A stretch of DNA of 22,334 nt from Oscillospiraceae bacterium (GCA_009776345.1 WRLS01000012.1:1-22334), one strand, 5' to 3'. Positions 15,837 to 22,266 are shown, counted from the stretch's first letter. A program made the numbers and translations. The notes: generated by a model not told the origin, from the sequence alone.

Positions 15837-15852
15837 GGGACCTCTTATCATA

Positions 15853-15881
15853 ATAATATCACTCCGCGCCGGAAAAGTCAA
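15853..15881 (-). promoter_or_regulatory. Near-consensus sigma-A promoter of the pseudo-subtilase transcript
   Basis: Minus strand: TTGACT (15881-15876), 17-bp spacer, TATTAT (15858-15853) with TG one base upstream of the -10. Each hexamer matches at 5 of 6 positions. The expected start is near 15846, about 360 bases before the gene's ATG. No nearer promoter of this quality was seen. Confidence 0.75.
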
Positions 15882-15935
15882 ACATTTGCGAAAATGTGCG
15901 GGGTTTTACCTGCCGGCATGAATAACAAGGGACAC

Positions 15936-15963
15936 GCACATTTTTTTGCGGCAGTCATATACT
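15936..15963 (+). promoter_or_regulatory. Sigma-E-like promoter of sigK
   Basis: GCACATT (15936-15942), 13-bp spacer, CATATACT (15956-15963). These match the mother-cell sigma-E consensus known from Bacillus (KMATATT, then CATACAMT) at 6 of 7 and 7 of 8 positions, and the spacing is right. In Bacillus subtilis sigK is transcribed by sigma-E polymerase, so the match makes sense biologically. Confidence 0.6.
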
Positions 15964-16016
15964 TATTTTATGGGCTAAAATGGCGTACTCACTTTTGGGG
16001 AGGGGGCGGCTGACAA

Positions 16017-16370
16017 ATGTACCCGCTGCTTATTATTTTTTCGCTTTGTAACTTGGTTTATTTCGCGCTGCACCTAACCCCCGGCAGTACATTCCCCAAG
16101 CCGCTTAACCCGGATGATGAAAGGGAATGCCTGGAAAAGATAAAAAATGGCGACAATGAAGCGAAAAATAAGCTGATAGAGCATAACCTGCGCCTGGTTG
16201 CGCACATTATCAAGCGCTACTATTCCAACATACGCGACCAAGACGATTTGATTTCGATCGGGACCATTGGGCTTATTAAGGCGGCGTCTACGTTCGATTA
16301 TGAGAAAGGCGCTAAATTTGCGACTTATGCTTCAAGGTGTATAGAAAACACAATATCAATACAAAGGTAA
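16017..16370 (+). CDS. sigK: Pro-sigma-K, N-terminal half (split sigK, spoIVCB-like)
   Basis: A 117-residue fragment. The first ~25 residues are hydrophobic (MYPLLIIFSLCNLVYFALHL), as in the pro-sequence that anchors pro-sigma-K. Sigma region 2 follows: FPKPL, LIEHNLRLVAHI, QDDLISIGTIGLIKAA and KGAKFATYASRCIEN. LIEHNLRLVAHI favours sigma-K over the related sigma-E. Intact proteins continue with Glu-Ile-Leu and regions 3 and 4; here the frame leaves the family right after Cys-Ile-Glu-Asn and stops seven codons later, where phage-like DNA begins. This is the layout of a sigK gene interrupted by a skin element, which mother cells excise to rebuild the gene. GGGGAGGGGG lies upstream of ATG 16017. 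Confidence 0.88.
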   Translation: MYPLLIIFSLCNLVYFALHLTPGSTFPKPLNPDDERECLEKIKNGDNEAKNKLIEHNLRLVAHIIKRYYSNIRDQDDLISIGTIGLIKAASTFDYEKGAKFATYASRCIENTISIQR

Positions 16371-16395
16371 CATTTAGCCGATTAAAGCATAAACG

Positions 16396-16429
16396 ACTAC
16401 AGCTGCATATCCCCGATGCAGCTAGTAGT
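16396..16429. repeat. Strong inverted repeat next to the sigK break
   Basis: ACTAC-AGCTGCAT, loop ATCCCCG, ATGCAGCT-A-GTAGT: 13 paired bases with one bulge, 26 bp past the sigK stop and 2 bp before the end of the minus-strand gene. It may be that gene's terminator (no real T-tract) or part of the element end. Confidence 0.6.
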
Positions 16430-16430
16430 T

Positions 16431-16727
16431 TCATGATGCTTTTGACTTTAGCTCTAATCGAAAGTTCTCAATAAGCTCTTGTAAGACCTCCAGTTTCTGC
16501 GCTTTTTGCAGCGGTTGGAGTCTTTTTTCAACTTGACCAATATAGAAAGCACACATCTTTTCCTCGAATGAGGCTCTTGATTGCGCATCATCAGGTACAT
16601 ATAGGATGGCTCTTATCTCTTTCTTGGGCTTGCGCACCACCGAACCTCTCCCCCCGGCAACATCGCTATGGGAAAGTGTATTCGTGGAAATGCTTGTACT
16701 ATGCCTGTTTGAATCGGGTCTTGCCAC
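16431..16727 (-). CDS. Hypothetical protein of the skin-like element
   Basis: Up to 98 residues, starting at a GTG (16727) with only a weak AAGG upstream. The N-terminal third is Ser/Thr-rich and without clear character. Residues ~35-98 (KKEIRAILYVPDDAQ..., then FEEKMCAFYIGQVEKRL..., KLEVLQELIENFRLELKS) look like a genuine small folded, helical protein with a charged C-terminus. I do not recognise the family. It lies where B. subtilis skin has its recombinase spoIVCA, but it lacks any serine-recombinase motif. The start is uncertain, as a transposase remnant begins 33 bp upstream and may have removed the true 5' end. Confidence 0.45.
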   Translation of the reverse strand: MARPDSNRHSTSISTNTLSHSDVAGGRGSVVRKPKKEIRAILYVPDDAQSRASFEEKMCAFYIGQVEKRLQPLQKAQKLEVLQELIENFRLELKSKAS

Positions 16728-16759
16728 CGCAACAACCTTATTTTGCGCAGCAATTGTAC

Positions 16760-16960
16760 CTTACACCTATTGTCCCGCCGAAGAAAAACCGCAAAAACCC
16801 GTGGGGTTATGACAAGGAGTTTTATAAGCTTCGTAATGAAGCTGAGCGGTTGTTTCGGTTGATTGTGGGGTTTAGGCGTGTGTTTTGCAGGTTTGATAAA
16901 CTCGGCATCATATACAGCGGATTTATTATGCCCGCCTTGGTTTTTATTACTGTTAAATAG
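16760..16960 (+). pseudogene. IS5-family transposase, C-terminal remnant
   Basis: About 66 codons (LTPIVPPKKNRKNPWGYDKE..., YKLRNEAERLF, GFRRVFCRFDKLG) match the end of IS5/IS427-group transposases, including the conserved Tyr...Arg-Asn-Glu...Glu-Arg-Leu-Phe and RYDKL-type segments. The N-terminal two thirds with the first catalytic Asp residues are absent; upstream codons in the same frame are unrelated and overlap the minus-strand gene. It is a dead fragment of a former insertion near the sigK junction. Confidence 0.8.
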
Positions 16961-17012
16961 TGGGGACACGGCCTAACCATTGTCTAAAAGGCTAACAAAA
17001 TGCACATGGAAA

Positions 17013-17021
17013 TGGTATAAT
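17013..17021 (+). promoter_or_regulatory. Extended -10 promoter before the PGDYG-like gene
   Basis: TG-G-TATAAT (17013-17021) with no convincing -35 at 17 bp (TAACAA). It lies 18 bases before ATG 17039. Confidence 0.4.
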
Positions 17022-17038
17022 GAAACAGGGTGATAAAA

Positions 17039-17314
17039 ATGCCAAAATACAGAAAGTTACCAGTTGAAATTGAAGCTTTCAAATATGACGGGGATTTAAG
17101 AAACGGCAAAGGCGAGTATTATGTGCCTGATTGGGCGAGAAAGGCGCATGAAGACGGAATAATATTTTTCAAAGATACCGGAGATATGTTTATTAAGACC
17201 TTAGAGGGTGAACATCTCGCAAGCGTGGGGGATTACATTATTCGCGGCATAAAGGGAGAGCTTTATCCCTGTAAGCCTGATATATTTGAGGCTACATATG
17301 AGGCGGCGATATAA
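17039..17314 (+). CDS. Small phage protein, PGDYG-like
   Basis: A 91-residue protein beginning MPKYRKLPVEIEAFKYDGDL and ending SVGDYIIRGIKGELYPCKPDIFEATYE. This is a very common cargo protein of Firmicutes prophages, with the VGDY...G..GE.YPCKPDIFE core of the PGDYG family. Its function is unknown. ATG 17039 is served by AGGGTG at 17027-17032; a GTG nine bases upstream overlaps that site. It is the first clearly phage-type gene inside the sigK-interrupting element. Confidence 0.8.
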   Translation: MPKYRKLPVEIEAFKYDGDLRNGKGEYYVPDWARKAHEDGIIFFKDTGDMFIKTLEGEHLASVGDYIIRGIKGELYPCKPDIFEATYEAAI

Positions 17315-17326
17315 ACGCCCTCACCA

Positions 17327-17671
17327 ATGCGATTAGCAGATGATTTCGTTATTTTAGACAGGCGCACAACGCTTTCCTCGAGCGGGCCGGTAATTTCGTG
17401 GGTAGATGGACTACAATTCAATTGCCTACTTGAAAACCGAAGCTCCATAGCAACCCTGCAAGCTGAACAAATGGGGGCTACATCCATTTTTGACGGCTTG
17501 GCGGAAAGCAACATCCCGCTTGAATTTCACACGGTCATTAAAAGGATGCGGGACGGCGCAACTTTCCGCATAACCGACCATCCCGAGGACAGAAAAGCCC
17601 CGGATATTGCTACAGAGGAAATGAGAGGGCTGATGGCGTTTCGGGCGGAGCGGTGGGCGATACCGGGGTAG
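17327..17671 (+). CDS. Phage head-tail connector-like protein
   Basis: A 114-residue protein (opens MRLADDFVILDRRTTLSSSG, ends AFRAERWAIPG). Size, the beta-rich pattern, and the repeated 'WVDG..F' and 'DGATFRIT' wording resemble head-tail adaptor proteins coded just before tail genes in siphophages. The assignment rests on resemblance and location. No ribosome site is visible before ATG 17327, so the gene may depend on translation of the gene 12 bp upstream or have lost its 5' context. It is followed by hairpins and then by the reversed hicAB pair. Confidence 0.5.
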   Translation: MRLADDFVILDRRTTLSSSGPVISWVDGLQFNCLLENRSSIATLQAEQMGATSIFDGLAESNIPLEFHTVIKRMRDGATFRITDHPEDRKAPDIATEEMRGLMAFRAERWAIPG

Positions 17672-17690
17672 AAGCACTTTTGATGTGCAG

Positions 17691-17712
17691 CAACCCGCCT
17701 TATGGCGGGTTG
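17691..17712. repeat. Perfect hairpin between the connector-like gene and hicB
   Basis: CAACCCGCC, loop TTAT, GGCGGGTTG: a 9-bp perfect stem 20 bp after the connector-like stop. There is no T-tract on either strand. Confidence 0.6.
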
Positions 17713-17740
17713 TCCGGCGTTTGCACCGAAAATATGGGGA

Positions 17741-17777
17741 TAGCGAGCTGCTCGTTAGAGCGACTCGCTAAGTTTTT
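17741..17777 (+). terminator. Nested hairpin with T-tract
   Basis: TAGCGAG...CTCGCTA (17741-17747 against 17764-17770), with an inner GCTC-GTTA-GAGC, followed by AG and TTTTT (17773-17777). It would end plus-strand transcription after the connector-like gene. The T-tract overlaps the hicB stop codon. Confidence 0.6.
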
Positions 17778-17985
17778 AAGCATATTTAAGTCGCCCCTTT
17801 GGTTGCGGTACCTCGCGCCCTAACTCCTGCGCAGTTTGGATCCATTCATTAGCAATAATTTCAACATTAGCAAGAGCATCCCCTGCAGTTGCTCCGTCTG
17901 CCATACACCCCGAAAGCTCCGGCACCTCTGCAATGTATGCATTATCTTCATTGCTCCAGTAAAGTATTATTTCATATTTCATCAT
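17776..17985 (-). CDS. hicB: HicB-family antitoxin
   Basis: A 69-residue protein (MMKYEIILYWSNEDNAYIAE..., PELSGCMADGATAGDALANV) with the partial RNase H-like fold of HicB antitoxins; no separate DNA-binding domain follows, so it is a short type. HicB binds and blocks HicA. ATG 17985 is 8 bases from a G-rich ribosome site (17994-17999). The start lies inside the end of hicA, overlapping by 14 bases, as expected of a coupled toxin-antitoxin pair. It is coded opposite to the surrounding tail genes. Confidence 0.85.
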   Translation of the reverse strand: MMKYEIILYWSNEDNAYIAEVPELSGCMADGATAGDALANVEIIANEWIQTAQELGREVPQPKGRLKYA

Positions 17986-18238
17986 CAGTCGCACCCCCCA
18001 TTCGATAGCGTAGGATTATATTTCGCACTTGTTTTACCTGATATGCCTTTGCTTTGCCGCCAACAGGTTGAATATTGATGATTTCTTCAACACCACTTTT
18101 GGTATAGATAAAGTGATCACCTTTTATGCGGCAATCGAAACCCAGCCGATCTAAAGCCTTCTGTAAATCCGCAAAAAATACATTACTGTCATTCATGCCG
18201 CTTAGAATGCGCACCAGTAGCTTTTCGAACTGTCCCAT
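17972..18238 (-). CDS. hicA: HicA-family mRNA interferase toxin
   Basis: An 88-residue protein with the HicA double-stranded-RNA-binding-like fold: ADLQKALDRLGFDCRIKGDHFIYTK, with the catalytic His42 in Gly-Asp-His. HicA cleaves mRNA and stalls growth when HicB is lost. The start at 18238 is chosen because AGGTGG lies about 10 bases upstream; an in-frame start at 18289 would have no such site. The toxin precedes the antitoxin, the usual hicAB order. The pair is inserted in reverse between the connector-like and tail genes and may serve to keep the element in the cell. Confidence 0.83.
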   Translation of the reverse strand: MGQFEKLLVRILSGMNDSNVFFADLQKALDRLGFDCRIKGDHFIYTKSGVEEIINIQPVGGKAKAYQVKQVRNIILRYRMGGATDDEI

Positions 18239-18322
18239 ATAACACACACCACCTATATTTAGTATATCCGCAATCCGCAAAATTTGCAAGGGCTATTTTT
18301 ACGCCCAAAAGAGGTGATGCTT

Positions 18323-18757
18323 TTGACTGAAATAATGAACCTGTATCATTCGTTCTGGAATAACATTGTACCGCACAAAAGTGTTTTCAGCGATTTTCTG
18401 CTTGCATTTCCCGAGGGCAACGTGCCGCTGGAGCTTTTTGACGGAACCAGGAATGTCCCTTTACAGCCGCCATATATCACCTACACACTAAGCGACACCG
18501 CGTTTTTCGGCGGCACACTGGAAACCGCGAGGATATGGACGCGCTCAAAAAACATCTTGCAGGTGTCAGGGTTTACGGATTACGTCAAGGCGGCTATCCC
18601 ACACGGCGGCATTGTGTTAAGCCTGCCGGACAATAAAGGCAGCCTATACATCCGAAGGCCGACACCGCCGACAAAGTTTTGCCAGTTACAGCCGATGGAC
18701 GAAAGCGACATAAAGGTCATGTACATCACGTTAGAAGTCGAAAATTATATTTATTAG
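18323..18757 (+). CDS. Phage tail completion/minor structural protein (tentative)
   Basis: About 144 residues (LTEIMNLYHSFWNNIVPHKS..., ending TLEVENYIY). I do not recognise the family with certainty. Its place directly before the tail-tube-like gene and its size fit a tail-completion or neck protein. The start is a choice: TTG 18323 is 6 bases from GAGGTG (18311-18316), whereas ATG 18317 directly abuts that site. The stop TAG overlaps the AGGAGG of the next small gene, so the two are coupled. Confidence 0.6.
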   Translation: MTEIMNLYHSFWNNIVPHKSVFSDFLLAFPEGNVPLELFDGTRNVPLQPPYITYTLSDTAFFGGTLETARIWTRSKNILQVSGFTDYVKAAIPHGGIVLSLPDNKGSLYIRRPTPPTKFCQLQPMDESDIKVMYITLEVENYIY

Positions 18758-18766
18758 GAGGTCAAT

Positions 18767-18928
18767 ATGGAAAAGCAAGAAAAGGGCAAGGCCGCACGTT
18801 TCAGCACCGTATGGGATAAAATCGAAAAGGAAGCGAAACCGGAAACAAAACAGCCCGCGAAGAAAACGCCTAAAACCGAGGCATTCGGCGGGTTTTCCAG
18901 CAGCACCGATAATGGAGGCATAAAATAA
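18767..18928 (+). CDS. Small lysine-rich phage protein
   Basis: A 53-residue protein (MEKQEKGKAARFSTVWDKIE..., ending FGGFSSSTDNGGIK), highly charged with a lysine/proline-rich middle and no membrane segment. It has a textbook ribosome site (TTAGGAGGTC) ahead of ATG 18767, and its stop overlaps the next start (TAATG), so it is very likely translated even though it is short. It lies just before the tail-tube-like gene. Family and role are not known. Confidence 0.8.
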   Translation: MEKQEKGKAARFSTVWDKIEKEAKPETKQPAKKTPKTEAFGGFSSSTDNGGIK

Positions 18929-19611
18929 TGGCAAGAAGAAAAATTCTTTACAGCATAACTGATGAAACAGAAAAAGGCATACAGTTCGGCTCCGGCCTGA
19001 TACTAAAGAATTTCGAGTATCAGGACATTGAAACAATGGCTGAATTTCAAACAGCATACGAAAACGCCGTGTCGTCCGGGCAGGCATTGGGCGCAATTGA
19101 CGGGGGCGCTAATATAAACATTTCCGTTACATATGGGCGGCCATCGATTGATGGGCTTGGTATGTTCCCGTTCAAAGGCATGGAGCTGCCCGAATCCTTA
19201 GAGTGCTACATTACGGTAACATTAAAGGAATTCTCCCCCGATAAAATACAAAGCGTTTTCGGCACTTCCAGATTTGCCTACGGCGGCGGGGATGTAGTAT
19301 CTCAGCGCATTAATGCCGCAATATCCCCAGAGGATTACTACGACAATATCACGTGGCTTGGGTCCACAAATTTCGGGTACATCCAAGTAACAATGTTTAA
19401 TGTACTCGGCAAGACAGACGGCGCGATAACCGCACCTAATGGTATCGCGGGGGGCGGCATCCCGTTCAGGGCAGATGGGAACTTGGAAAGTTTTAAGGAT
19501 ACTGAGTTTATCCCTGCTGAAATCAGATATTACTATACCACCAGAACAGACTTAGAAGCTGTTTTGGAAAGGATAGAATCGCACAGGATCACACTGCCGA
19601 CGGCACCGTAA
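18928..19611 (+). CDS. Major tail (tube) protein of a siphophage-type prophage, probable
   Basis: A 227-residue protein (MARRKILYSITDETEKGIQF...). It is rich in predicted beta segments and Gly, and carries a pattern around residues 60-110 (INISVTYGRPSIDGLGMFPF, ECYITVTLKEFSPDK) typical of tube-forming tail proteins. Location is the best evidence: it directly precedes the tail-assembly chaperone and tape measure, where the major tail protein always lies. The start overlaps the stop of the small gene, with GGAGG 12 bases upstream. The assignment is by position more than by motif. Confidence 0.65.
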   Translation: MARRKILYSITDETEKGIQFGSGLILKNFEYQDIETMAEFQTAYENAVSSGQALGAIDGGANINISVTYGRPSIDGLGMFPFKGMELPESLECYITVTLKEFSPDKIQSVFGTSRFAYGGGDVVSQRINAAISPEDYYDNITWLGSTNFGYIQVTMFNVLGKTDGAITAPNGIAGGGIPFRADGNLESFKDTEFIPAEIRYYYTTRTDLEAVLERIESHRITLPTAP

Positions 19612-19624
19612 GGAGGGAAAGAAA

Positions 19625-20182
19625 ATGAAAGAACATAATCTTGATACAGTCGAGGGCGTTGTTTCGGCAGTTGATGATTTGCAAATAACGCCTTTAGGGA
19701 AGATGCCTGTCATGGAATCCCGAACCGCGCAAATGCGGCTATCTGTTATCGCTGAAAAATTGCAAAAAAACGAGGCGGCCGCAAAGCTATTTGACGAGCT
19801 TTACAATTCACCCCCCACGAAAGACCCTAAAGATATGGATGAAAAGGAAAGGTCTGCGTTCTTGATTGGAAGATACCGCATAGGTAATGGCATCGGCGAC
19901 CTTATGGTGCTGCATTGCTTTGAGGAAGCCTGCGAAATTATTGCGATTTATACTCTATCGACTGTTGAAGAAGTTCAAAAGATATCGCGGAATAATTTTG
20001 ACATATTAATCTCACAGATAACAAGGGATGCGCATTTCCAATCGCTTTTTATGTCGTCGGAAGAATCGGATCGGGTTGCGTTATCCGTATTCTCGCAGAT
20101 TCTGGACCGCTCCCCCCGGACATCGCAATCAGGTACATCTGGGAAAAATACACGCAAGAAACGCGCTACGAAACCTTCGTAA
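19625..20182 (+). CDS. Tail assembly chaperone, short (G-type) form
   Basis: A 185-residue, mostly helical acidic protein (MKEHNLDTVEGVVSAVDDLQ...). After Leu-Asp-Arg-Ser-Pro (residue 164) the frame turns into a basic, Ser/Thr/Arg/Lys-rich tail of 21 residues that looks like out-of-frame coding. The overlapping -1 frame carries a well-formed phage sequence. This is the layout of tail chaperone genes (lambda G/T type), in which a fraction of ribosomes shift to make a longer protein that binds the tape measure. AGGAGGG lies before ATG 19625. Confidence 0.75.
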   Translation: MKEHNLDTVEGVVSAVDDLQITPLGKMPVMESRTAQMRLSVIAEKLQKNEAAAKLFDELYNSPPTKDPKDMDEKERSAFLIGRYRIGNGIGDLMVLHCFEEACEIIAIYTLSTVEEVQKISRNNFDILISQITRDAHFQSLFMSSEESDRVALSVFSQILDRSPRTSQSGTSGKNTRKKRATKPS

Positions 20183-20340
20183 CGGATATGCTTCATGTCA
20201 TGGCGCATGGTAAGCAGTATATAGAATACCCGCGCTACGCAGATACGGCACATCACAAGCCTGTTGCTACCGAAAAATCCGGCGATGAATTGCTGGACGA
20301 TTTTTTCGGACATTTTGGAAAGCTGGGAGGCAAAACATAA
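20116..20340 (+). CDS. Tail assembly chaperone extension (T-type), made by -1 frameshift
   Basis: A 74-residue extension with no start of its own (PDIAIRYIWEKYTQETRYET..., then FVTDMLHVMAHGKQYIEY, ending FGHFGKLGGKT). It becomes in-frame with the upstream gene if ribosomes slip back one base on the run of six C at 20112-20117: the frame-0 Pro codon CCC re-pairs as CCC. The fusion would read ILDRS-PP-DIAIRYIWEKY and be 238 residues long. The Tyr-rich wording (WEKYT..TRYETFVTD) is common in the second half of chaperones from Clostridial siphophages. Its stop lies one base before the tape-measure ATG. It could instead be a sequencing error in the C run. Confidence 0.7.
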   Translation, partial: PDIAIRYIWEKYTQETRYETFVTDMLHVMAHGKQYIEYPRYADTAHHKPVATEKSGDELLDDFFGHFGKLGGKT

Positions 20341-20341
20341 T

Positions 20342-22252
20342 ATGGAACTGTTTTCCCTCTATGCTACAATTGGGCTGCAGGCAACAGATTTTGAAACAGG
20401 GGTAACCCGCTCCAAAGCCGAAATGCAGGATTTGGCTGTTTCTGTGCAAAAAGACTCCGATGCTATGCAGAAAAACCTTTTGAAGTTTTCTGCGGTTGGC
20501 GCAGCCGCTTTGCTCGCGGTTGGGACTACGGCATTTGCATCTGCCGCCAGTGTAGATAACGCATTTGGAATAATCAGAAGGTCATCCGGCGCAACCGGGG
20601 ATGACCTCGAAAGCCTAAAATCAAGCTTTCGGGTTGTCTTTGCGGACGTGCCTGAATCTGCCGAAACCGTAGCAGATGTATTATCTAAGATTAACACCGC
20701 GACAGGGTTAACCGGGAAGGGGCTTGAAGAGCTAACCGGACTTACCTTAAAGTACGCAAGGGCCAATAAAGAGGATGCCGCCGCTTCTGCGGATGTGCTT
20801 GGGCGCTTGATGAATGCTCTTGAGGTTGATACATCAGACCTTGCGGTTGTAATGGATCAGCTCACAGCGGCATCGCAAATGAGCGGTATCGGCGTTAATA
20901 ATCTGGCTGAATACATTATTTCGGCCGGCCCCTCATTTGAGGAGATGGGCTTCTCTGTTGAGCGCTCTATTGCCTTGTTCAGCTCATTTTACAAGGCTGG
21001 CGCGGAACCCCGGGAGCTTCTTTCTTCTCTTAATATCCTTCTAAATAAAATGGCAAAAGAAGGGCTGACTGATGCTGAAGGCGCGTTTAATGACCTGCTC
21101 CAATCCATAAAGGACGCGCCGGACATACTATCGGCAACCACAATCGCAAGCGAAATGTTCGGCTCAAGGGTTGGCGCAAAAGTAGCTGACGATATACGCG
21201 CAGGGCGGTTTGAGATTGACGAGTGGGTACAAGCGCTTCAAAATGTAGAGGGCACATTAGTTTCAACCGCAGATGAAACCGTTCAATTCAGCGACAAACT
21301 AAGCATATTTAAAAATCAGGCTACATTGGCGCTTGAGCCTTTGGGGACAAAGATTATTGATCAGTTTTCCAAAGGGTTAGAAGCTGGCGGTAAGGCTGTT
21401 GAGTTTGTCGGCAGAAATCTTGATACCCTGACGACTATTGTCGGTGTAGCTACGGTCACTGTGGGCGGATTTACAGCAGCGTGGACAATCGGCAATACCA
21501 TACAAAAGGCAACGTCAGCTATCAAGCTTGCGCAAGCGGCTGTAGCTGCTTCCACTATTGCGACCGGCGCAAACACTACCGTATTGGGCGCAAACGCAGC
21601 TGCCCAAGTGCTTAATACTGCCGCAAAGGCTGCCGGATATAAAGTAGACGCAAACGGGCAAATTGTAACGGCGGCGGGCATTGCGCTAACAAAAGCGCAG
21701 ACTGCCGAGCTTCTGGCAAGTACAGGAGTTATCACAGCCAAGCAATTAGCGGTTGGAGTATTATCCGGGCAAATCGGTATAGCCACAGCGGCTCAAAAAT
21801 TATGGAATCTCGCGATGGCGGCAAACCCCATAGGGATGGCAATCGCGGGCGTTGCGTTGCTTGCAGGCGGCCTAATCGCCCTATCTAAAGCCACAAACCG
21901 CGAAACAGAAGAACAAAAAGCCCTGCGCGAACAAACGGAAGAAACGATTTCAGCGAACGAAAGGCTTATTGAATCTATCGAAGAAAGCGCAAAAGCATAT
22001 GATGACAGAGTATCTGCCATTGATTCCAACGCCGAAGCCAACCGCCGTATGGCTAATCAGATATTTGAAACATCCCGCGCCGAAGATATGAGCGCGTCTG
22101 AAAAACGTATTCTGCAAATGCGTATTGACGAGCTTAACAATTCACTTGGCGAAACTGTTATTCGTTATGACGCGGAAAAAAACGCCCTGATTGGTTCAAC
22201 CGGTAAGATTATCGAAAACGCCGAGGCAATAGACCTCTTGCGAAACAATTAA
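20342..22252 (+). CDS. Phage tail tape-measure protein, 3'-truncated
   Basis: A 636-residue protein with the TP901-type tape-measure core. An N-terminal segment (MELFSLYATIGLQATDFETG) and a hydrophobic stretch (LLKFSAVGAAALLAVGTTAF) precede Ala-rich helical repeats, including SGIGVNNLAEYIISAGPSFE and ELLSSLNILLNKMAKEGLTD. A long hydrophobic/Ala-rich region (about 375-560) contains ANPIGMAIAGVALLAGGLIA, followed by a coiled-coil start. Tape-measure proteins set tail length and are usually considerably longer, with more domains after the coiled coil. Here the frame stops abruptly at Leu-Leu-Arg-Asn-Asn, and an IS-like promoter and ORF begin within 25 bases. GGGAGG is ~12 bases before ATG 20342. 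Confidence 0.88.
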   Translation: MELFSLYATIGLQATDFETGVTRSKAEMQDLAVSVQKDSDAMQKNLLKFSAVGAAALLAVGTTAFASAASVDNAFGIIRRSSGATGDDLESLKSSFRVVFADVPESAETVADVLSKINTATGLTGKGLEELTGLTLKYARANKEDAAASADVLGRLMNALEVDTSDLAVVMDQLTAASQMSGIGVNNLAEYIISAGPSFEEMGFSVERSIALFSSFYKAGAEPRELLSSLNILLNKMAKEGLTDAEGAFNDLLQSIKDAPDILSATTIASEMFGSRVGAKVADDIRAGRFEIDEWVQALQNVEGTLVSTADETVQFSDKLSIFKNQATLALEPLGTKIIDQFSKGLEAGGKAVEFVGRNLDTLTTIVGVATVTVGGFTAAWTIGNTIQKATSAIKLAQAAVAASTIATGANTTVLGANAAAQVLNTAAKAAGYKVDANGQIVTAAGIALTKAQTAELLASTGVITAKQLAVGVLSGQIGIATAAQKLWNLAMAANPIGMAIAGVALLAGGLIALSKATNRETEEQKALREQTEETISANERLIESIEESAKAYDDRVSAIDSNAEANRRMANQIFETSRAEDMSASEKRILQMRIDELNNSLGETVIRYDAEKNALIGSTGKIIENAEAIDLLRNN

Positions 22253-22266
22253 AAACAGTGTATAAT
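22238..22266 (+). promoter_or_regulatory. Promoter at the junction between tape-measure gene and IS-like ORF
   Basis: TTGCGA (22238-22243), 17-bp spacer, TATAAT (22261-22266). The -35 is inside the tape-measure coding end and the -10 is just past its stop. It may be a hybrid promoter formed by the insertion. Confidence 0.5.

Larger units (their letters stand above)
15483..15846 (-). ncRNA. Long structured 5' leader of the pseudo-subtilase gene
   Basis: Transcription from the promoter at 15853-15881 would give a leader of about 360 nt before ATG 15482. The best structure is at 15643-15675. On the minus strand its arms GCGCGTGTAGGGGT and ACCCCTGTGCGCGC pair over 14 bp, with three G-U wobbles and loop ACACC. 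On the plus strand the same three positions are A-C mismatches, so the fold favours minus-strand RNA. Other stems are GCAT-TTTT-ATGC just before it, GTCA-CGA-TGAC and GACGG-GG-CCGTC after it (15601-15624), and a CCGTCG/CGACGG stem at 15785-15814. I do not recognise a known riboswitch or T-box. Confidence 0.5.

Noticed and set aside
15483..15846. T-box or c-di-GMP riboswitch in the leader
   Set aside because: The T-box antiterminator wording and the GEMM core were looked for and not found, and no terminator hairpin with T-tract lies before the start codon.
16017..16370. Fragment of sigma-E rather than sigma-K
   Set aside because: The hydrophobic leader, FPKPL and LIEHNLRLVAHI follow sigma-K; sigma-E has a different pro-sequence and LIERNLRLVVYI-type wording.
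17691..17712. Perfect hairpin as a terminator
   Set aside because: No T-tract on either strand; the nested hairpin at 17741-17777 is the better candidate.
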